This document shows positions 1 to 7,705 of a stretch of DNA of 64,000 bases, one piece after another (position 1 is the stretch's first letter; every line of letters starts with the position of its first letter). The DNA comes from Oleiharenicola sp. (GTDB taxonomy: Bacteria; Verrucomicrobiota; Verrucomicrobiia; Opitutales; Opitutaceae), in the NCBI GenBank assembly GCA_025363455.1, contig JANYDW010000063.1, positions 1-64,000 on the forward strand. The letters are read 5' to 3'. The notes under the pieces are model-generated. The model did no database searches. It was given only the letters and a program-made list of their open reading frames with translations, and was not told the origin of the DNA. Position numbers and translations under genes: made by a program.

Positions 1-232
1 GAGATCCCTCGGCCAACAAGGGGGCGTTCGGCACTACATCGCCTTCGCGCACGCGGCTCCCTCCTAAGCGAAACGCCGCTGTCGGACCCTCTCCTCTGAA
101 ACTTTTTTCACCCACCGCTCAAACTGACGAACTCGGGTTAAAAAAGTATTAACCATTGGTGAGCGTTTTTTGTCATGGGTAGGGCGGAGCGGCCCGCTCC
201 GCCGCGGCTCACCGGGCCGGTGCGCCCTACCA
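1..232. other. window edge, no supported gene
   Basis: No gene is supported here. Plus-strand frames entering from the left edge stop at about 66, 99 and 150, so the 3' end of a gene starting outside the window could be present but cannot be proven. A minus-strand open stretch over about 64-156 could encode a basic peptide of about 30 residues, which is too short to support. The right part (179-230) is a REP-like palindrome. Confidence 0.4.
179..230. repeat. REP-like palindrome with GTAG foot
   Basis: The sequence starts with GTAGGGC, contains the hairpin GGCGGAGC/GCTCCGCC and ends with GCGCCCTAC, so the outer ends pair as GTAGGGC/GCCCTAC. It lies downstream of the sialate O-acetylesterase stop. 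It has the same architecture (GTAG...CTAC) as several other intergenic repeats in the window. Confidence 0.6.
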
Positions 233-1756
233 TTACCAGCCATCTGAGCGGAAGGGGGCGGCGGGCAGGCCGGCGGCGTTGAAGAGCGAGACCACCGGGG
301 CGTTGGTGTAGGCGTGGCGCACCGCGACTGGCTCGGCGACTTCGGCTGAGCTGACGAGCACCGAGGTGCCGTCGATCTTCGCCGTCGCGGGATGAAAAGC
401 ATGGTCTGCTCCGGCGAGCTCGAAGCCCGTGATTTCCGGCGTCGTGCTTTTGAGGCCATCGGCGAAACTGAACCGCACGCGCAAGGTCGCGCCCTCGCGC
501 GTGATCGCCTGCAGGACCGGACCCGACCACGCGACGTTCCGCATGTCATGGATTTGGTTGAGCGCGATCAACGCGAGGCGTTCGCCCACCGGTCGCTTGT
601 TGGTGGGATGCAGATTGTCCGGCTGATCGTTGTCGATGATGACGGCCACGGCCGCGCCCGGCACATGCCAGGCGGACTCCTGCGCCTCGCGGAGCTGCGC
701 CCAGCTGCGGCCGGTGGCCTTGCCGTTGTCCGAATAATTGGGCAGCTGCACCACGAAAAAGGGGAAGTCGCCCAGCGGCCACGCGGCGCGCCACGATTGG
801 ATGAGGGCGGGCAGCAGTTCGGCATAGGCGTGCTGTTGGCCGACATTGCTTTCCCCCTGATACCAAAGCGCACCGCGCAAGGCGTAGGGAACGAAGGGAG
901 CGATCATGCCGTTGTAGAGGCGCGCCGGCGCGAAGCCCGAGCCAGGCCCCATGGGCGGGCGCGGCCATGCCATGGTGATCTTTGTGCCCTTGCTGCGTAA
1001 TTCCTCCTGCGCCTTTTGCCAGGCGGCTTCCAGGCCGGGCTGCGCGGCATAGCGCTCGGGCCACACCTTCAGGGCCTCCTGCCATTTGGCGTTCAGCGCC
1101 GGCCACCCGTGGGTGGTGCGCAACACCGGCTCGGGGATCCACGACTCGATCGCCGTGCCGCCCCACGAGGCGTTCAAAATTCCGACGGGGACGTTGAGTT
1201 TGGCCGAAATGGACTGGGCAAAGAAATAACCCACCGCGGTGAAGCCGCCGAGCGTGTCGGGCCCGGCCACCAGCCAGCCGGAGTTTTTCACGTGGCCCAC
1301 AGGAAGATCGGCGCCGACATGGTCCACGCGCAGGTGACGGATGAGCGGGTTGGCGGGCTTGGCTTTCTCCTCGGCAAAGCCGGGGGTGTTTTTCATCTCC
1401 CACTCCATGTTGGACTGGCCCGACGCGAGCCATACCTCGCCCACGACGACGTCATGCAGGGTGACTGTGGCCGTGCCGTCCGCCACCACCAGGTCGCCGC
1501 CGGTGGCGTTGGCCGGCATGGGATCAAGATCAGCGCGCCAGATGCCGGCGGTATTGACGCGGGTTTGCTTGGTTTGGCCGCTGAACGAGATGGTCACCGT
1601 TGCGCCCGGCTGGTCACTCGAGCCCCAGACCGGGACGAAAACTTCTCGCTGCAGGACGGCGTGGTCGGTGAAGGCCGGGGCCAGTTCGAGAGCGGTGAGA
1701 ATATTCTGCAGGAGAACGCCGGTGGCAAAGAATACGGCGAGGCGAAGGACTTTCAT
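233..1756 (-). CDS. sialate O-acetylesterase (SGNH family), secreted
   Basis: Predicted secreted carbohydrate esterase of the sialate O-acetylesterase family, which removes acetyl groups from sialic acids or other glycans. The 507-residue protein begins with an N-terminal hydrophobic segment typical of a signal peptide (residues 1-25). The SGNH block I motif GQSNMEWE is at 113-120 with nucleophile Ser115, YQGESN is at 299-304, and the Asp/His block DNLHP is at 380-384. The ATG at 1756 is chosen because it places the signal peptide at the N-terminus; an upstream in-frame start would add 16 residues in front of it. It is divergent from the CE15-type esterase gene starting at 1889, so the two may share a promoter region. 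Substrate is inferred; xylan or other acetylated plant glycans are also possible. Confidence 0.9.
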   Translation of the reverse strand: MKVLRLAVFFATGVLLQNILTALELAPAFTDHAVLQREVFVPVWGSSDQPGATVTISFSGQTKQTRVNTAGIWRADLDPMPANATGGDLVVADGTATVTLHDVVVGEVWLASGQSNMEWEMKNTPGFAEEKAKPANPLIRHLRVDHVGADLPVGHVKNSGWLVAGPDTLGGFTAVGYFFAQSISAKLNVPVGILNASWGGTAIESWIPEPVLRTTHGWPALNAKWQEALKVWPERYAAQPGLEAAWQKAQEELRSKGTKITMAWPRPPMGPGSGFAPARLYNGMIAPFVPYALRGALWYQGESNVGQQHAYAELLPALIQSWRAAWPLGDFPFFVVQLPNYSDNGKATGRSWAQLREAQESAWHVPGAAVAVIIDNDQPDNLHPTNKRPVGERLALIALNQIHDMRNVAWSGPVLQAITREGATLRVRFSFADGLKSTTPEITGFELAGADHAFHPATAKIDGTSVLVSSAEVAEPVAVRHAYTNAPVVSLFNAAGLPAAPFRSDGW

Positions 1757-1888
1757 GGGACGGTGGGCAATCAACTCCCAAACCACTGCGCTCGCAATCC
1801 GCATTTGCGTCCCTTGCGGCCCGGTGTTTGCTCGAGCTGTGCCTCACCCCTGCGTCAACTTCTGGCTGGATTCCGGGCGCAACTGACG

Positions 1889-3181
1889 ATGGCCATATCG
1901 CGCTCCGTCCTCTTGCTCGCCCTTGCCACTACTGCCATGAGCCTGCGCGCGAATTCGCCGCCGACCAACTACGACGAAGCGCGCGTCCCGCCCTACGCCC
2001 TGCCGGAGATCCTGCGGTTGGCAGAAGGCAGTTCCGTGGCCGATGTCGCGACCTGGCGTGCACGCCGCCGGCCCGAGTTACTCGCGCTTTTCGCCGCTCA
2101 AGTTTATGGCCGCACCCCGGCCGGCCGGCCCGCTGGGATGCATTGGCAGGTCATCGCCGTTGACCGTGCCGCACTAGGCGGCCGCGCCACGCGCAAGGAA
2201 ATCACGGTCTGGGTCGCGCCGGGCACCTCCGGTCCGCATTTCAGCCTTCTGATCTACCAGCCGAATGGCGCTGCGGTGCCCCCGGCTATTTTTCTCGGCC
2301 TGAATTTTTACGGCAATCACACCGTGCATGCCGACCCGGGCATCGCACTGCCGGACTCTTGGGTGCCGAACAGGGAGAAGGCGGGCGTGACGGACAACCG
2401 GGCCAGCGCCGCCATGCGGGGCGTGGAAACGGCGCAATGGCAGGTTGAAACCGTGGTCAACCGCGGCTACGCGACGGCAACCATTTATTGCGGTGACCTC
2501 TGCCCTGACCATGCAGACGGGTTGGCGGGAAACATAGCTGCCGGCTTCGGCGGCAGGCCAGGCACCGAGGATCGCCCCGCCGATGCTTGGGGGGCGGTTG
2601 GCGTTTGGGCCTGGGGGCTAAGTCGGGCACTCGATGTGCTCGCGGAGGATTCCAGCCTCGACGCGCGGCGGGTTGCGGTGCACGGCCACTCGCGGCTCGG
2701 CAAGGCGGCGCTCTGGGCGGCGGCGCAGGACGAGCGATTCGCCCTGGTGATCTCTAATGAGTCGGGTTGCGGCGGCGCGGCGCTGAGCAAGCGACTCTTC
2801 GGCGAAACGGTGGGTGACATCAACCGTCAGTTTCCCCACTGGTTCGCCCGCAATTTCCGGCGCTTCAACGAAAACGAAGCGGCCCTGCCGGTCGACCAGC
2901 ACCAGCTGCTGGCGTTGCTGGCGCCGCGACCGCTCTACGTGGCCTCGGCCGAGGAAGATCGCTGGGCGGATCCGCACGGTGAATTCCTCGCCGCGCAGGC
3001 TGCCGGCGCTGCCTATGGTCTCTTTGGCCAGGCTGGCGTAGGGTCCGGGGCGCTGCCGGCGCCTGGCGTCCCCGTGGGGGACGCGTTGCGCTACCACATC
3101 CGCCCGGGTCCGCACGACATCACCCCGTACGACTGGGCGCAGTACCTCGGTTTCGCTGACCACTGGCTGCAATCGCACTGA
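1889..3181 (+). CDS. glucuronoyl methylesterase-like protein (CE15 type)
   Basis: A 430-residue secreted alpha/beta hydrolase resembling CE15 4-O-methyl-glucuronoyl methylesterases, which cut the ester link between glucuronoxylan and lignin. It has a signal peptide (about 1-21). The characteristic nucleophile motif GHSRLGK is at 266-272 (Ser268), the conserved NESG segment follows at 290-293, and the catalytic His is likely in GPHD at 407-410. The open frame extends upstream to 1016 but that part is antisense to the esterase gene, so the ATG at 1889 directly before the signal peptide is used. The SDR gene follows 7 bp after the stop, suggesting co-transcription. CE15 assignment is from motif memory; substrate is not proven. 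Confidence 0.85.
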   Translation: MAISRSVLLLALATTAMSLRANSPPTNYDEARVPPYALPEILRLAEGSSVADVATWRARRRPELLALFAAQVYGRTPAGRPAGMHWQVIAVDRAALGGRATRKEITVWVAPGTSGPHFSLLIYQPNGAAVPPAIFLGLNFYGNHTVHADPGIALPDSWVPNREKAGVTDNRASAAMRGVETAQWQVETVVNRGYATATIYCGDLCPDHADGLAGNIAAGFGGRPGTEDRPADAWGAVGVWAWGLSRALDVLAEDSSLDARRVAVHGHSRLGKAALWAAAQDERFALVISNESGCGGAALSKRLFGETVGDINRQFPHWFARNFRRFNENEAALPVDQHQLLALLAPRPLYVASAEEDRWADPHGEFLAAQAAGAAYGLFGQAGVGSGALPAPGVPVGDALRYHIRPGPHDITPYDWAQYLGFADHWLQSH

Positions 3182-3188
3182 TCCTCTC

Positions 3189-4031
3189 ATGCCCTCACTC
3201 GCCGGCCAGGTCGTCATCATCACCGGAGCCTCCGCCGGCATCGGCGAGGAGACCGCGCGCCGGCTGGTGCGCGGCGGGGCGAAGGTCGTCATCACTGCCC
3301 GCCGGCCGGACCGGCTCGACGCTCTCGCGCTTGAGCTGGACGCGACTGGCGCGAACGTGCTGGCCGTGCCGGGTGACATCACCAGCGACGCCGACCGTCG
3401 GAAGCTCGTGGCGGCTGCGCTGGCGAAATTCGGTCGCATCGACGGCTTGGTGAACAACGCCGGCTACGGCACGCGCGGTCCGGTCGAGATCGTGCCGGTC
3501 GACCTGATCCGGAAAAATTACGAGACGAACATCTTTTCCCTCATTGCCCTCACGCAGCTCGTGGTGCCCGCGATGCGCGAGCGCGGCAGTGGTTGCATCG
3601 TCAACATCGGTTCCGTGGCCGGCAAGATTGCCCGCCCGCTCTCAAGCATCTACGACTCGACCAAGCATGCACTGGAAGCGCTCACCGACGGCTTGCGCGG
3701 CGAATTGAAACCCTTCGGCGTGCGCGTGACGCTCATCCGCCCCGGGTTCATTGCCACGGAATTTGTCGAGGCGGCGAACACGGTGTCAGCCGACGTGGTC
3801 GCCAACGCCGGACCCTACGCGGCCTACTACAAGGGCTACGGCGAGAGCACGAAAACCATGCGCCGCATCGCGGGCGTGCCCGACGACATCGCCCGGTTGG
3901 TGGAACGCGCGCTCACCAGTGACAACCCCGCCCCGCGCTACAGCGGCCCTTTCCATGCCAAGATAATGTTGCTCCTGAAATGGATCCTGCCGGATCGGGC
4001 GCTGGCCTGGGTCGTCCGACTGAAGTCGTGA
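3189..4031 (+). CDS. short-chain dehydrogenase/reductase
   Basis: A 280-residue classical SDR. It shows the NAD(P) binding motif TGASAGIG (12-19), NNAG at 89-92, the catalytic Ser near 142 and YxxxK at 155-159 (Tyr155, Lys159). The Arg in the TARR segment near 37-39 suggests an NADP(H) preference. The last 35 residues form a hydrophobic tail (KIMLLLKWILPDRALAWVV) unusual for soluble SDRs and suggestive of membrane association. It follows the CE15-type esterase by 7 bp. The 3' end of the gene is present in two further, decayed copies at 4938-5040 and 5583-5686. Substrate unknown. Confidence 0.85.
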   Translation: MPSLAGQVVIITGASAGIGEETARRLVRGGAKVVITARRPDRLDALALELDATGANVLAVPGDITSDADRRKLVAAALAKFGRIDGLVNNAGYGTRGPVEIVPVDLIRKNYETNIFSLIALTQLVVPAMRERGSGCIVNIGSVAGKIARPLSSIYDSTKHALEALTDGLRGELKPFGVRVTLIRPGFIATEFVEAANTVSADVVANAGPYAAYYKGYGESTKTMRRIAGVPDDIARLVERALTSDNPAPRYSGPFHAKIMLLLKWILPDRALAWVVRLKS

Positions 4032-4348
4032 TCGACCTAGATTCCGCAGATGAAATGGCCACAAAGAGCACAAAAAACACAAAAGCAGAAAGTTCAGAGC
4101 CGGCCTCCCACGGAAAGGATTCATTGCCCGAGTGAACAGTTCGAGGCTCAGAGCCAGTCTTGGTTGTCCTGAGCATGATCTATTGTGCTGCCCCTCGACC
4201 GGCTCGCGGCCCTAAGTGGATTCGACTTCGCTCACCACCTTGGGCCTGTCGAAGGGCTTGTCGAACGGGGAAACCGACGCCCACCCTATTGCATCGTTCT
4301 GGCTCTGCGCTCTTCGCGAGCTTTGCGTTTCAACGGCGTTTTCTAGGA
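4032..4348. other. intergenic region made of dispersed repeats
   Basis: No gene seen. It holds a GGCCAC...GCACAAAAAACACAAAA repeat (4056-4085), a palindromic stretch rich in GTCGAA/TTCGAC words around 4195-4268, the word GGAAACCGACGCCCACC (about 4270-4286) that recurs near 14285 and, with one change, near 54116, and a stretch near 4305-4340 resembling the common AACGCAAAGCTCGCGAAGAG intergenic repeat. Confidence 0.5.
4056..4085. repeat. GGCCAC/CACAAAA dispersed repeat
   Basis: The motif GGCCACAAAGAGCACAAAAA recurs in variant form at 5046-5076, 43366-43440 and, inverted, 43588-43617. It begins about 24 bp after the SDR stop codon, and a second copy stands at a similar distance after the pseudogene tail ending at 5040. 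Confidence 0.6.
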
Positions 4349-4639
4349 TCAATCGTTCCCGAGGATGCGGCCCATCTGCGACTCGAAGATTTCGTAGATC
4401 AGCTTTCTTTCCTCGGCAAACACACACTCGATGGTTTGGCCGGTAGTGTAGCGGAAGATCACCCGATAGCGCGCCACCTTCAGCCGATAGTAACCGGAAA
4501 GTTGGTCGCCCAGTGCCTTGATATCGCCCTTTTCCTCCGCGAGGCCGAGCACCGCGCGCTTGAAGGCCCGCCGATGTTCCAGACCCAGCGTCGTGGCGAA
4601 AACCCAGACTTGCGGGCGGATTTTAACCTTGAAACTCAC
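4349..4639 (-). CDS. RelE/ParE-family toxin
   Basis: A 96-residue basic protein of the RelE/ParE toxin superfamily, whose members are typically ribosome-dependent mRNA endonucleases or gyrase poisons. Visible family features are the N-terminal beta strand FKVKIRP, the central LSGYYRLKVARYRVIFRY block (RelE-like strand with Arg/Tyr residues) and the C-terminal hydrophobic segment ending in FESQMGRILG. Its ATG overlaps the stop of the upstream antitoxin by four bases (ATGA), the usual translational coupling of such pairs. Which toxin mechanism applies cannot be read from sequence alone. Confidence 0.85.
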   Translation of the reverse strand: MSFKVKIRPQVWVFATTLGLEHRRAFKRAVLGLAEEKGDIKALGDQLSGYYRLKVARYRVIFRYTTGQTIECVFAEERKLIYEIFESQMGRILGND

Positions 4640-4884
4640 TCGGGCAGATCGGCCGCGTCACGGAGCTTCCCTTTGCCTGCCTCGGCGTCACGGATGGCCT
4701 GCATGGCCGCCGGGTTGGCCAGCAGCTCCATCGTCTCGGCAATGGCGGCCAGGCGTTCGGCGCCGATCAGATAGGCCACCGGCTGGTCATGCCGGGTGAT
4801 GGTCGCGAGATCGCCCCGTTCGGCCGTGCGGACCACGGCGGCGAGGCTGCGCTGGGCCTCCTTGATAGTGTATGCCTTTTTCAT
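4636..4884 (-). CDS. Phd/YefM-family antitoxin
   Basis: An 82-residue antitoxin. The N-terminal half (KKAYTIKEAQRSLAAVVRTA, then ITRHDQPVAYLIG) is the Phd/YefM dimerisation and DNA-binding fold; the C-terminal half is charged and probably wraps the toxin. It precedes and overlaps the toxin gene by 4 bp. ATG at 4884 is preferred; an ATG at 4896 would add MPFS. A perfect 9-bp inverted repeat (TATGCCTTT/AAAGGCATA, 4871-4897) straddles the start and is a likely autoregulatory operator. The module sits between the intact SDR gene and a decayed copy of its 3' end. Confidence 0.85.
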   Translation of the reverse strand: MKKAYTIKEAQRSLAAVVRTAERGDLATITRHDQPVAYLIGAERLAAIAETMELLANPAAMQAIRDAEAGKGKLRDAADLPE

Positions 4885-4897
4885 GGAGAAAGGCATA
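4871..4897. promoter_or_regulatory. inverted repeat over antitoxin start, probable TA operator
   Basis: TATGCCTTT (4871-4879) and AAAGGCATA (4889-4897) form a perfect 9-bp inverted repeat with a 9-bp spacer containing the antitoxin ATG. Phd/YefM proteins are known to repress their own operons through such palindromes. Confidence 0.55.
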
Positions 4898-4937
4898 CCA
4901 GGCTTTCCCCAAGCGTCAAGTCCGGCCCCACAACCAT

Positions 4938-5040
4938 CCACCCCGCGCGACAACGCCCCTTCCACGCCAGGATATTTCTGTTCCTCCGCTGGCTCCTGCC
5001 CGACCGCGCCATCGCGTGGATCAGACGACTGAAGGGCTGA
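4938..5040 (+). pseudogene. SDR 3'-end remnant, copy 2
   Basis: This stretch aligns along its length with the last 104 bases of the SDR gene (3928-4031). The remnant reads PFHARIFLFLRWLLPDRAIAW and ends in RRLKG plus stop, against PFHAKIMLLLKWILPDRALAW and VRLKS plus stop in the intact gene. One base is missing upstream of the PFHA codons, so the frame is broken. No SDR catalytic part remains upstream; the toxin-antitoxin genes occupy that place. Confidence 0.7.
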
Positions 5041-5322
5041 GGGATTGGCCACGAAAAGCACAAGAAACACAAAAATAGGGCGGGGAACTGCGGATGCGCT
5101 GGAGGGTCGGGCTCCCGGCTGACCGCAGCGATCCACCCGAGAGAGCACGATTCGGCAAGCTGTAGGAGGGGCTTTCAGGTCAGCCATAGTCTTGGCGACG
5201 GCTGAACGCCCCGATTCCAAAGGCATCCGATCCTGTTTAACCACAGATGAACACGGATAGACACAGATGGGAACGCCGGTCCAAACGCGGACGTCGCGGA
5301 AAGCGCGGAGGCGGACAACCTG
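5041..5322. other. intergenic repeats
   Basis: Contains a GGCCACGAAAAGCACAAGAAACACAAAA-type repeat (5046-5076), a GTAGGAGGGGC half-element at 5162, and a CACAGATGAACACGGATAGACACAGAT-type repeat (5238-5270). No coding region is supported. Confidence 0.5.
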
Positions 5323-5526
5323 CTAACCAGTGCTGATCTGCCCCAGCTCAACCCAGTGAGCCGGGTTTCTATCGTCGATTTTACGCGCCAACCGTCGTTT
5401 GAAAGCGACGTTCGTTTTCGGTTTCGAGGAAGATTCCCTTTCAAGACGGGCCACAAATTTCTCAACCATGCGAAGTTGATCGGGCGAGAGAGACTTCAGG
5501 TCCTTTCGCAGATTCCGCAGGTTCAT
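5323..5526 (-). CDS. small protein of unknown function
   Basis: A 67-residue charged ORF beginning MNLRNLRKDLKSLSPDQLRM. The N-terminal half looks helical and amphipathic, the C-terminal half is basic. I do not recognise a family. It lies between the second and third copies of the SDR tail, the position equivalent to that of the toxin-antitoxin pair in the previous interval, so an orphan antitoxin is possible but unproven. It could also be a spurious ORF. Confidence 0.35.
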   Translation of the reverse strand: MNLRNLRKDLKSLSPDQLRMVEKFVARLERESSSKPKTNVAFKRRLARKIDDRNPAHWVELGQISTG

Positions 5527-5843
5527 GCCTACACTCTGCCCCGGGCCTAGTTTACGTCAACGGGGGAAACGGCCGCTAGCCTCCGCCCCGCGCTACAGCG
5601 GCCCTTTCCACGCCGAGATCTTACTGCTCCTGCGCTGGGTCTTCCTCGATGCCGCCATCGCGTGGATAATGCGGCTGAAGAGCTGAGGCACTTCGAATAG
5701 AGCATGAGACATAAAAAGATCGTCGCTGCAAAACAAAGTCTCGCACGCTAAAGTGATGGTTGCAACCAGGGGCAGTAGCTGACTCGCGATTGCGCAGGGC
5801 AGCGATGCGCTAAGTTAAGCGCCGTCTATAGGCAGCACAGTTC
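5527..5843. other. gene-poor stretch with SDR remnant
   Basis: Apart from the SDR tail remnant at 5583-5686, nothing recognisable is seen; 5687-5843 is unremarkable non-coding sequence before the uvrC stop codon. Confidence 0.4.
5583..5686 (+). pseudogene. SDR 3'-end remnant, copy 3
   Basis: 104 bases aligning without gaps to the last 104 bases of the SDR gene at 3928-4031. It reads in frame APRYSGPFHAEILLLLRWVF, then LDAAIAWIMRLKS and a stop; APRYSGPFHA is identical to the intact protein. No start codon or catalytic region is present upstream. Confidence 0.75.
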
Positions 5844-7331
5844 TCAGTCCGGCGCGGCGCTCGTCGGTCGGGCTTCAGCGAGGAACGCCCGCAATTGCGT
5901 CGCGAACTTAGGGCCGAAGCCCGGCGCCTCGGCGATTTGATCGGCGGTGGCAGCGCGGAGTTTGTCGATTGAGCCGAAGTGGGCGAGGAGGACCGCCTTC
6001 CGCTTTTCGCCGAGGCCCGGGACGTCATCGAGGATGCTCTCCTTGATCTTCCGCGAACGGAGATCGGCATTGTAGGTGTTGGCGAACCGGTGGGCTTCGT
6101 CGCGCAGACGCTGGAGCAGGTTCAGCCCCGGGTGGTTGAGCGGCAGGTTGAGCGGCACCCGGGCGTCGGGGAAGATGATCGTCTCGTGTTTCTTCGCCAA
6201 GCCGATGAGCGCGGGCGGCGGACATTCGAGCGCGAGGAACGATTTCAGGGCGGCGGCGATCTGCCCGCGACCGCCATCGATGACGACGAGGTCGGGGAAC
6301 ATTTTCTTCTCCGCAATGAGCCGGCGATACCGGCGGCCGACGACCTCCTCCATCGCCTTGAAATCGTCATTGCCGATGAAGCTCTTGATCGAGAATCGCC
6401 GGTACTGGTCCTTGTCCGGCACGCCCTCGGTGAAGTGGACCATCGAGGCGACGACGAAGGTGCCGCTGATGTGCGAGATGTCGAAGCACTCCATGTGCAT
6501 CGGTGGCGACTCGAGGCCCAGCGCCTCCGACAACGAGCGCAGGGCCTCGGCGTTGGGCTGGAGGCGGGTGAAGTCGCGGGTGAACTTGCGCGTGCGCGCC
6601 AGCGTACGTTCGAGCGCGAGCACGACGTCGCGCAGCTCGGCGGCCTTCTCGTATTCCTGTTTGACGGAGCGGGCGGTCATCTCATCACGCAGGGCCTTGA
6701 GCCACTCGCGTGACTTGCCGTCGAGGAAGGCGCAGGCCTGATCGATGCGCGCGCGGTAGTCGGCGGCGCTGACCTCGTTGGGCCAGCCGGAGAGCTCGGC
6801 GCGCACGTCGTCGTAGAGCCGCCAGCGGCCGTCGGGCAGCTTGGCCGGGCGCGAGTCACCCAGCAGTACGCCAAACTGCTTGCGCATGGACGAGAGCGTG
6901 CGGCGGAGCAGGTCGGAGTGGGCGAAGGGCCCGAAATAACGCGAGCGGTCGTCCTTACGGAAGCGCGTGAGCGTAAAGCGAGGCATCTCGTCGTCGGTGC
7001 CAAGGCGGACGAGAAGGAAGCGCTTGTCGTCGGTGAAGTCGGTGTTGTATTTGGGCCGCCACTGCTTGATCAGCTTGCCCTCGAGCAGCAGGGCCTCGGG
7101 CTCGGACTTCACCTCGATGATTTCGAAATCGGTGACCATCTCGACGAGCGTGCGGATCTTGGGTTGGTGGCGAAGGACGCGGGCCCGGCCGGCCTGGAAG
7201 TAGGTCGAGACGCGTTTTTTCAGGCTCTTGGCCTTGCCCACATAGATGATGCGGCCCAGCCGGTCCTTCATGAGGTAGACACCGGGACCGGCGGGCAGGG
7301 CGCGGACTTTTTCCTTGAGGTCGGCGGGCAT
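5844..7331 (-). CDS. uvrC: UvrABC system protein C
   Basis: Excinuclease subunit C of nucleotide excision repair, making the incisions on both sides of a UvrB-marked lesion. Domains in order: GIY-YIG nuclease (GPGVYLMKD ... GRIIYVGKAKSLKKR, about 13-40), UVR motif (EYEKAAELRDVVLALE, around 210-225), RNase H-like endonuclease domain (ECFDISHISGT; later DGGRGQIAAAL), and helix-hairpin-helix at the C-terminus (DDVPGLGEKRKAVLLAHFGS). At 495 residues it is shorter than the E. coli protein (610). The ATG at 7331 is used because the preceding open frame is REP-like sequence. It is a single gene with no obvious operon partner. Confidence 0.93.
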   Translation of the reverse strand: MPADLKEKVRALPAGPGVYLMKDRLGRIIYVGKAKSLKKRVSTYFQAGRARVLRHQPKIRTLVEMVTDFEIIEVKSEPEALLLEGKLIKQWRPKYNTDFTDDKRFLLVRLGTDDEMPRFTLTRFRKDDRSRYFGPFAHSDLLRRTLSSMRKQFGVLLGDSRPAKLPDGRWRLYDDVRAELSGWPNEVSAADYRARIDQACAFLDGKSREWLKALRDEMTARSVKQEYEKAAELRDVVLALERTLARTRKFTRDFTRLQPNAEALRSLSEALGLESPPMHMECFDISHISGTFVVASMVHFTEGVPDKDQYRRFSIKSFIGNDDFKAMEEVVGRRYRRLIAEKKMFPDLVVIDGGRGQIAAALKSFLALECPPPALIGLAKKHETIIFPDARVPLNLPLNHPGLNLLQRLRDEAHRFANTYNADLRSRKIKESILDDVPGLGEKRKAVLLAHFGSIDKLRAATADQIAEAPGFGPKFATQLRAFLAEARPTSAAPD

Positions 7332-7380
7332 ATGAGAGGGGAAAACTGGATTTGTCGTCGCGAGTCTGGTCGGGCCGGAC

Positions 7381-7431
7381 GGGGCGATCCATCTAGCTGG
7401 ATTGCTTCGTCGCTGCGCTGCTCGCAATGAC
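7381..7431 (-). repeat. CATTGCGAGGAGCGCAGCGA-type repeat
   Basis: Read on the minus strand this begins TGTCATTGCGAGCAGCGCAG and continues to CGAAGCAATCC, matching the two elements flanking the GIY-YIG gene (9065-9150 and 9452-9539). Confidence 0.7.
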
Positions 7432-7525
7432 AGAATTAACGAACCGCCGGTCGCCGGCGGGCATCGCCGGACAGGGAGCACGAAAATCCGCAAAAGTCAG
7501 CCCTCGGGTTTTCGGGTGGCAAACT

Positions 7526-7580
7526 GTAGCGGCGGCCTATGACCGCCGATTCTGAGACGGCGCTCATCGAGCGCCTCTAC
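7526..7580. repeat. REP-like palindrome with GTAG foot
   Basis: GTAGCGGCGGCCTATGACCG opens the element and GCGCTCATCGAGCGCCTCTAC closes it, giving two internal hairpins (GGCGG/CCGCC and GGCGCTC/GAGCGCC). The copy at 15761-15817 is built from the same words. Confidence 0.65.
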
Positions 7581-7705
7581 AGTAAACGGATCCGCCGTTC
7601 CCCGCCAATGAACCAGCGCCGGCGCCAGCGCGGACTCTAACGAGCTGGACGCCGCCATGCTGGCATTTTGTCCGAAAGGGGCTACGGTACCTGAGTCGGT
7701 CCTCC

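Larger units (their letters stand above)
7332..7705. other. divergent intergenic region with two repeat elements
   Basis: Lies between uvrC (minus) and cinA (plus), so it must hold both promoters, which I cannot pinpoint. It contains an inverted copy of the CATTGCGAG...GACGAAGCAATCC repeat (7381-7431) and a GTAG-footed palindrome (7526-7580). Confidence 0.5.

Noticed and set aside
64-156. Small basic peptide encoded on the minus strand near the left edge
   Set aside because: Only about 30 codons, no ribosome site or similarity, adjacent to repeats.
1016-1888. Long plus-strand open frame in front of the CE15-type esterase gene
   Set aside because: It is antisense to the sialate O-acetylesterase gene, which has clear motifs; the signal peptide after 1889 marks the real start.
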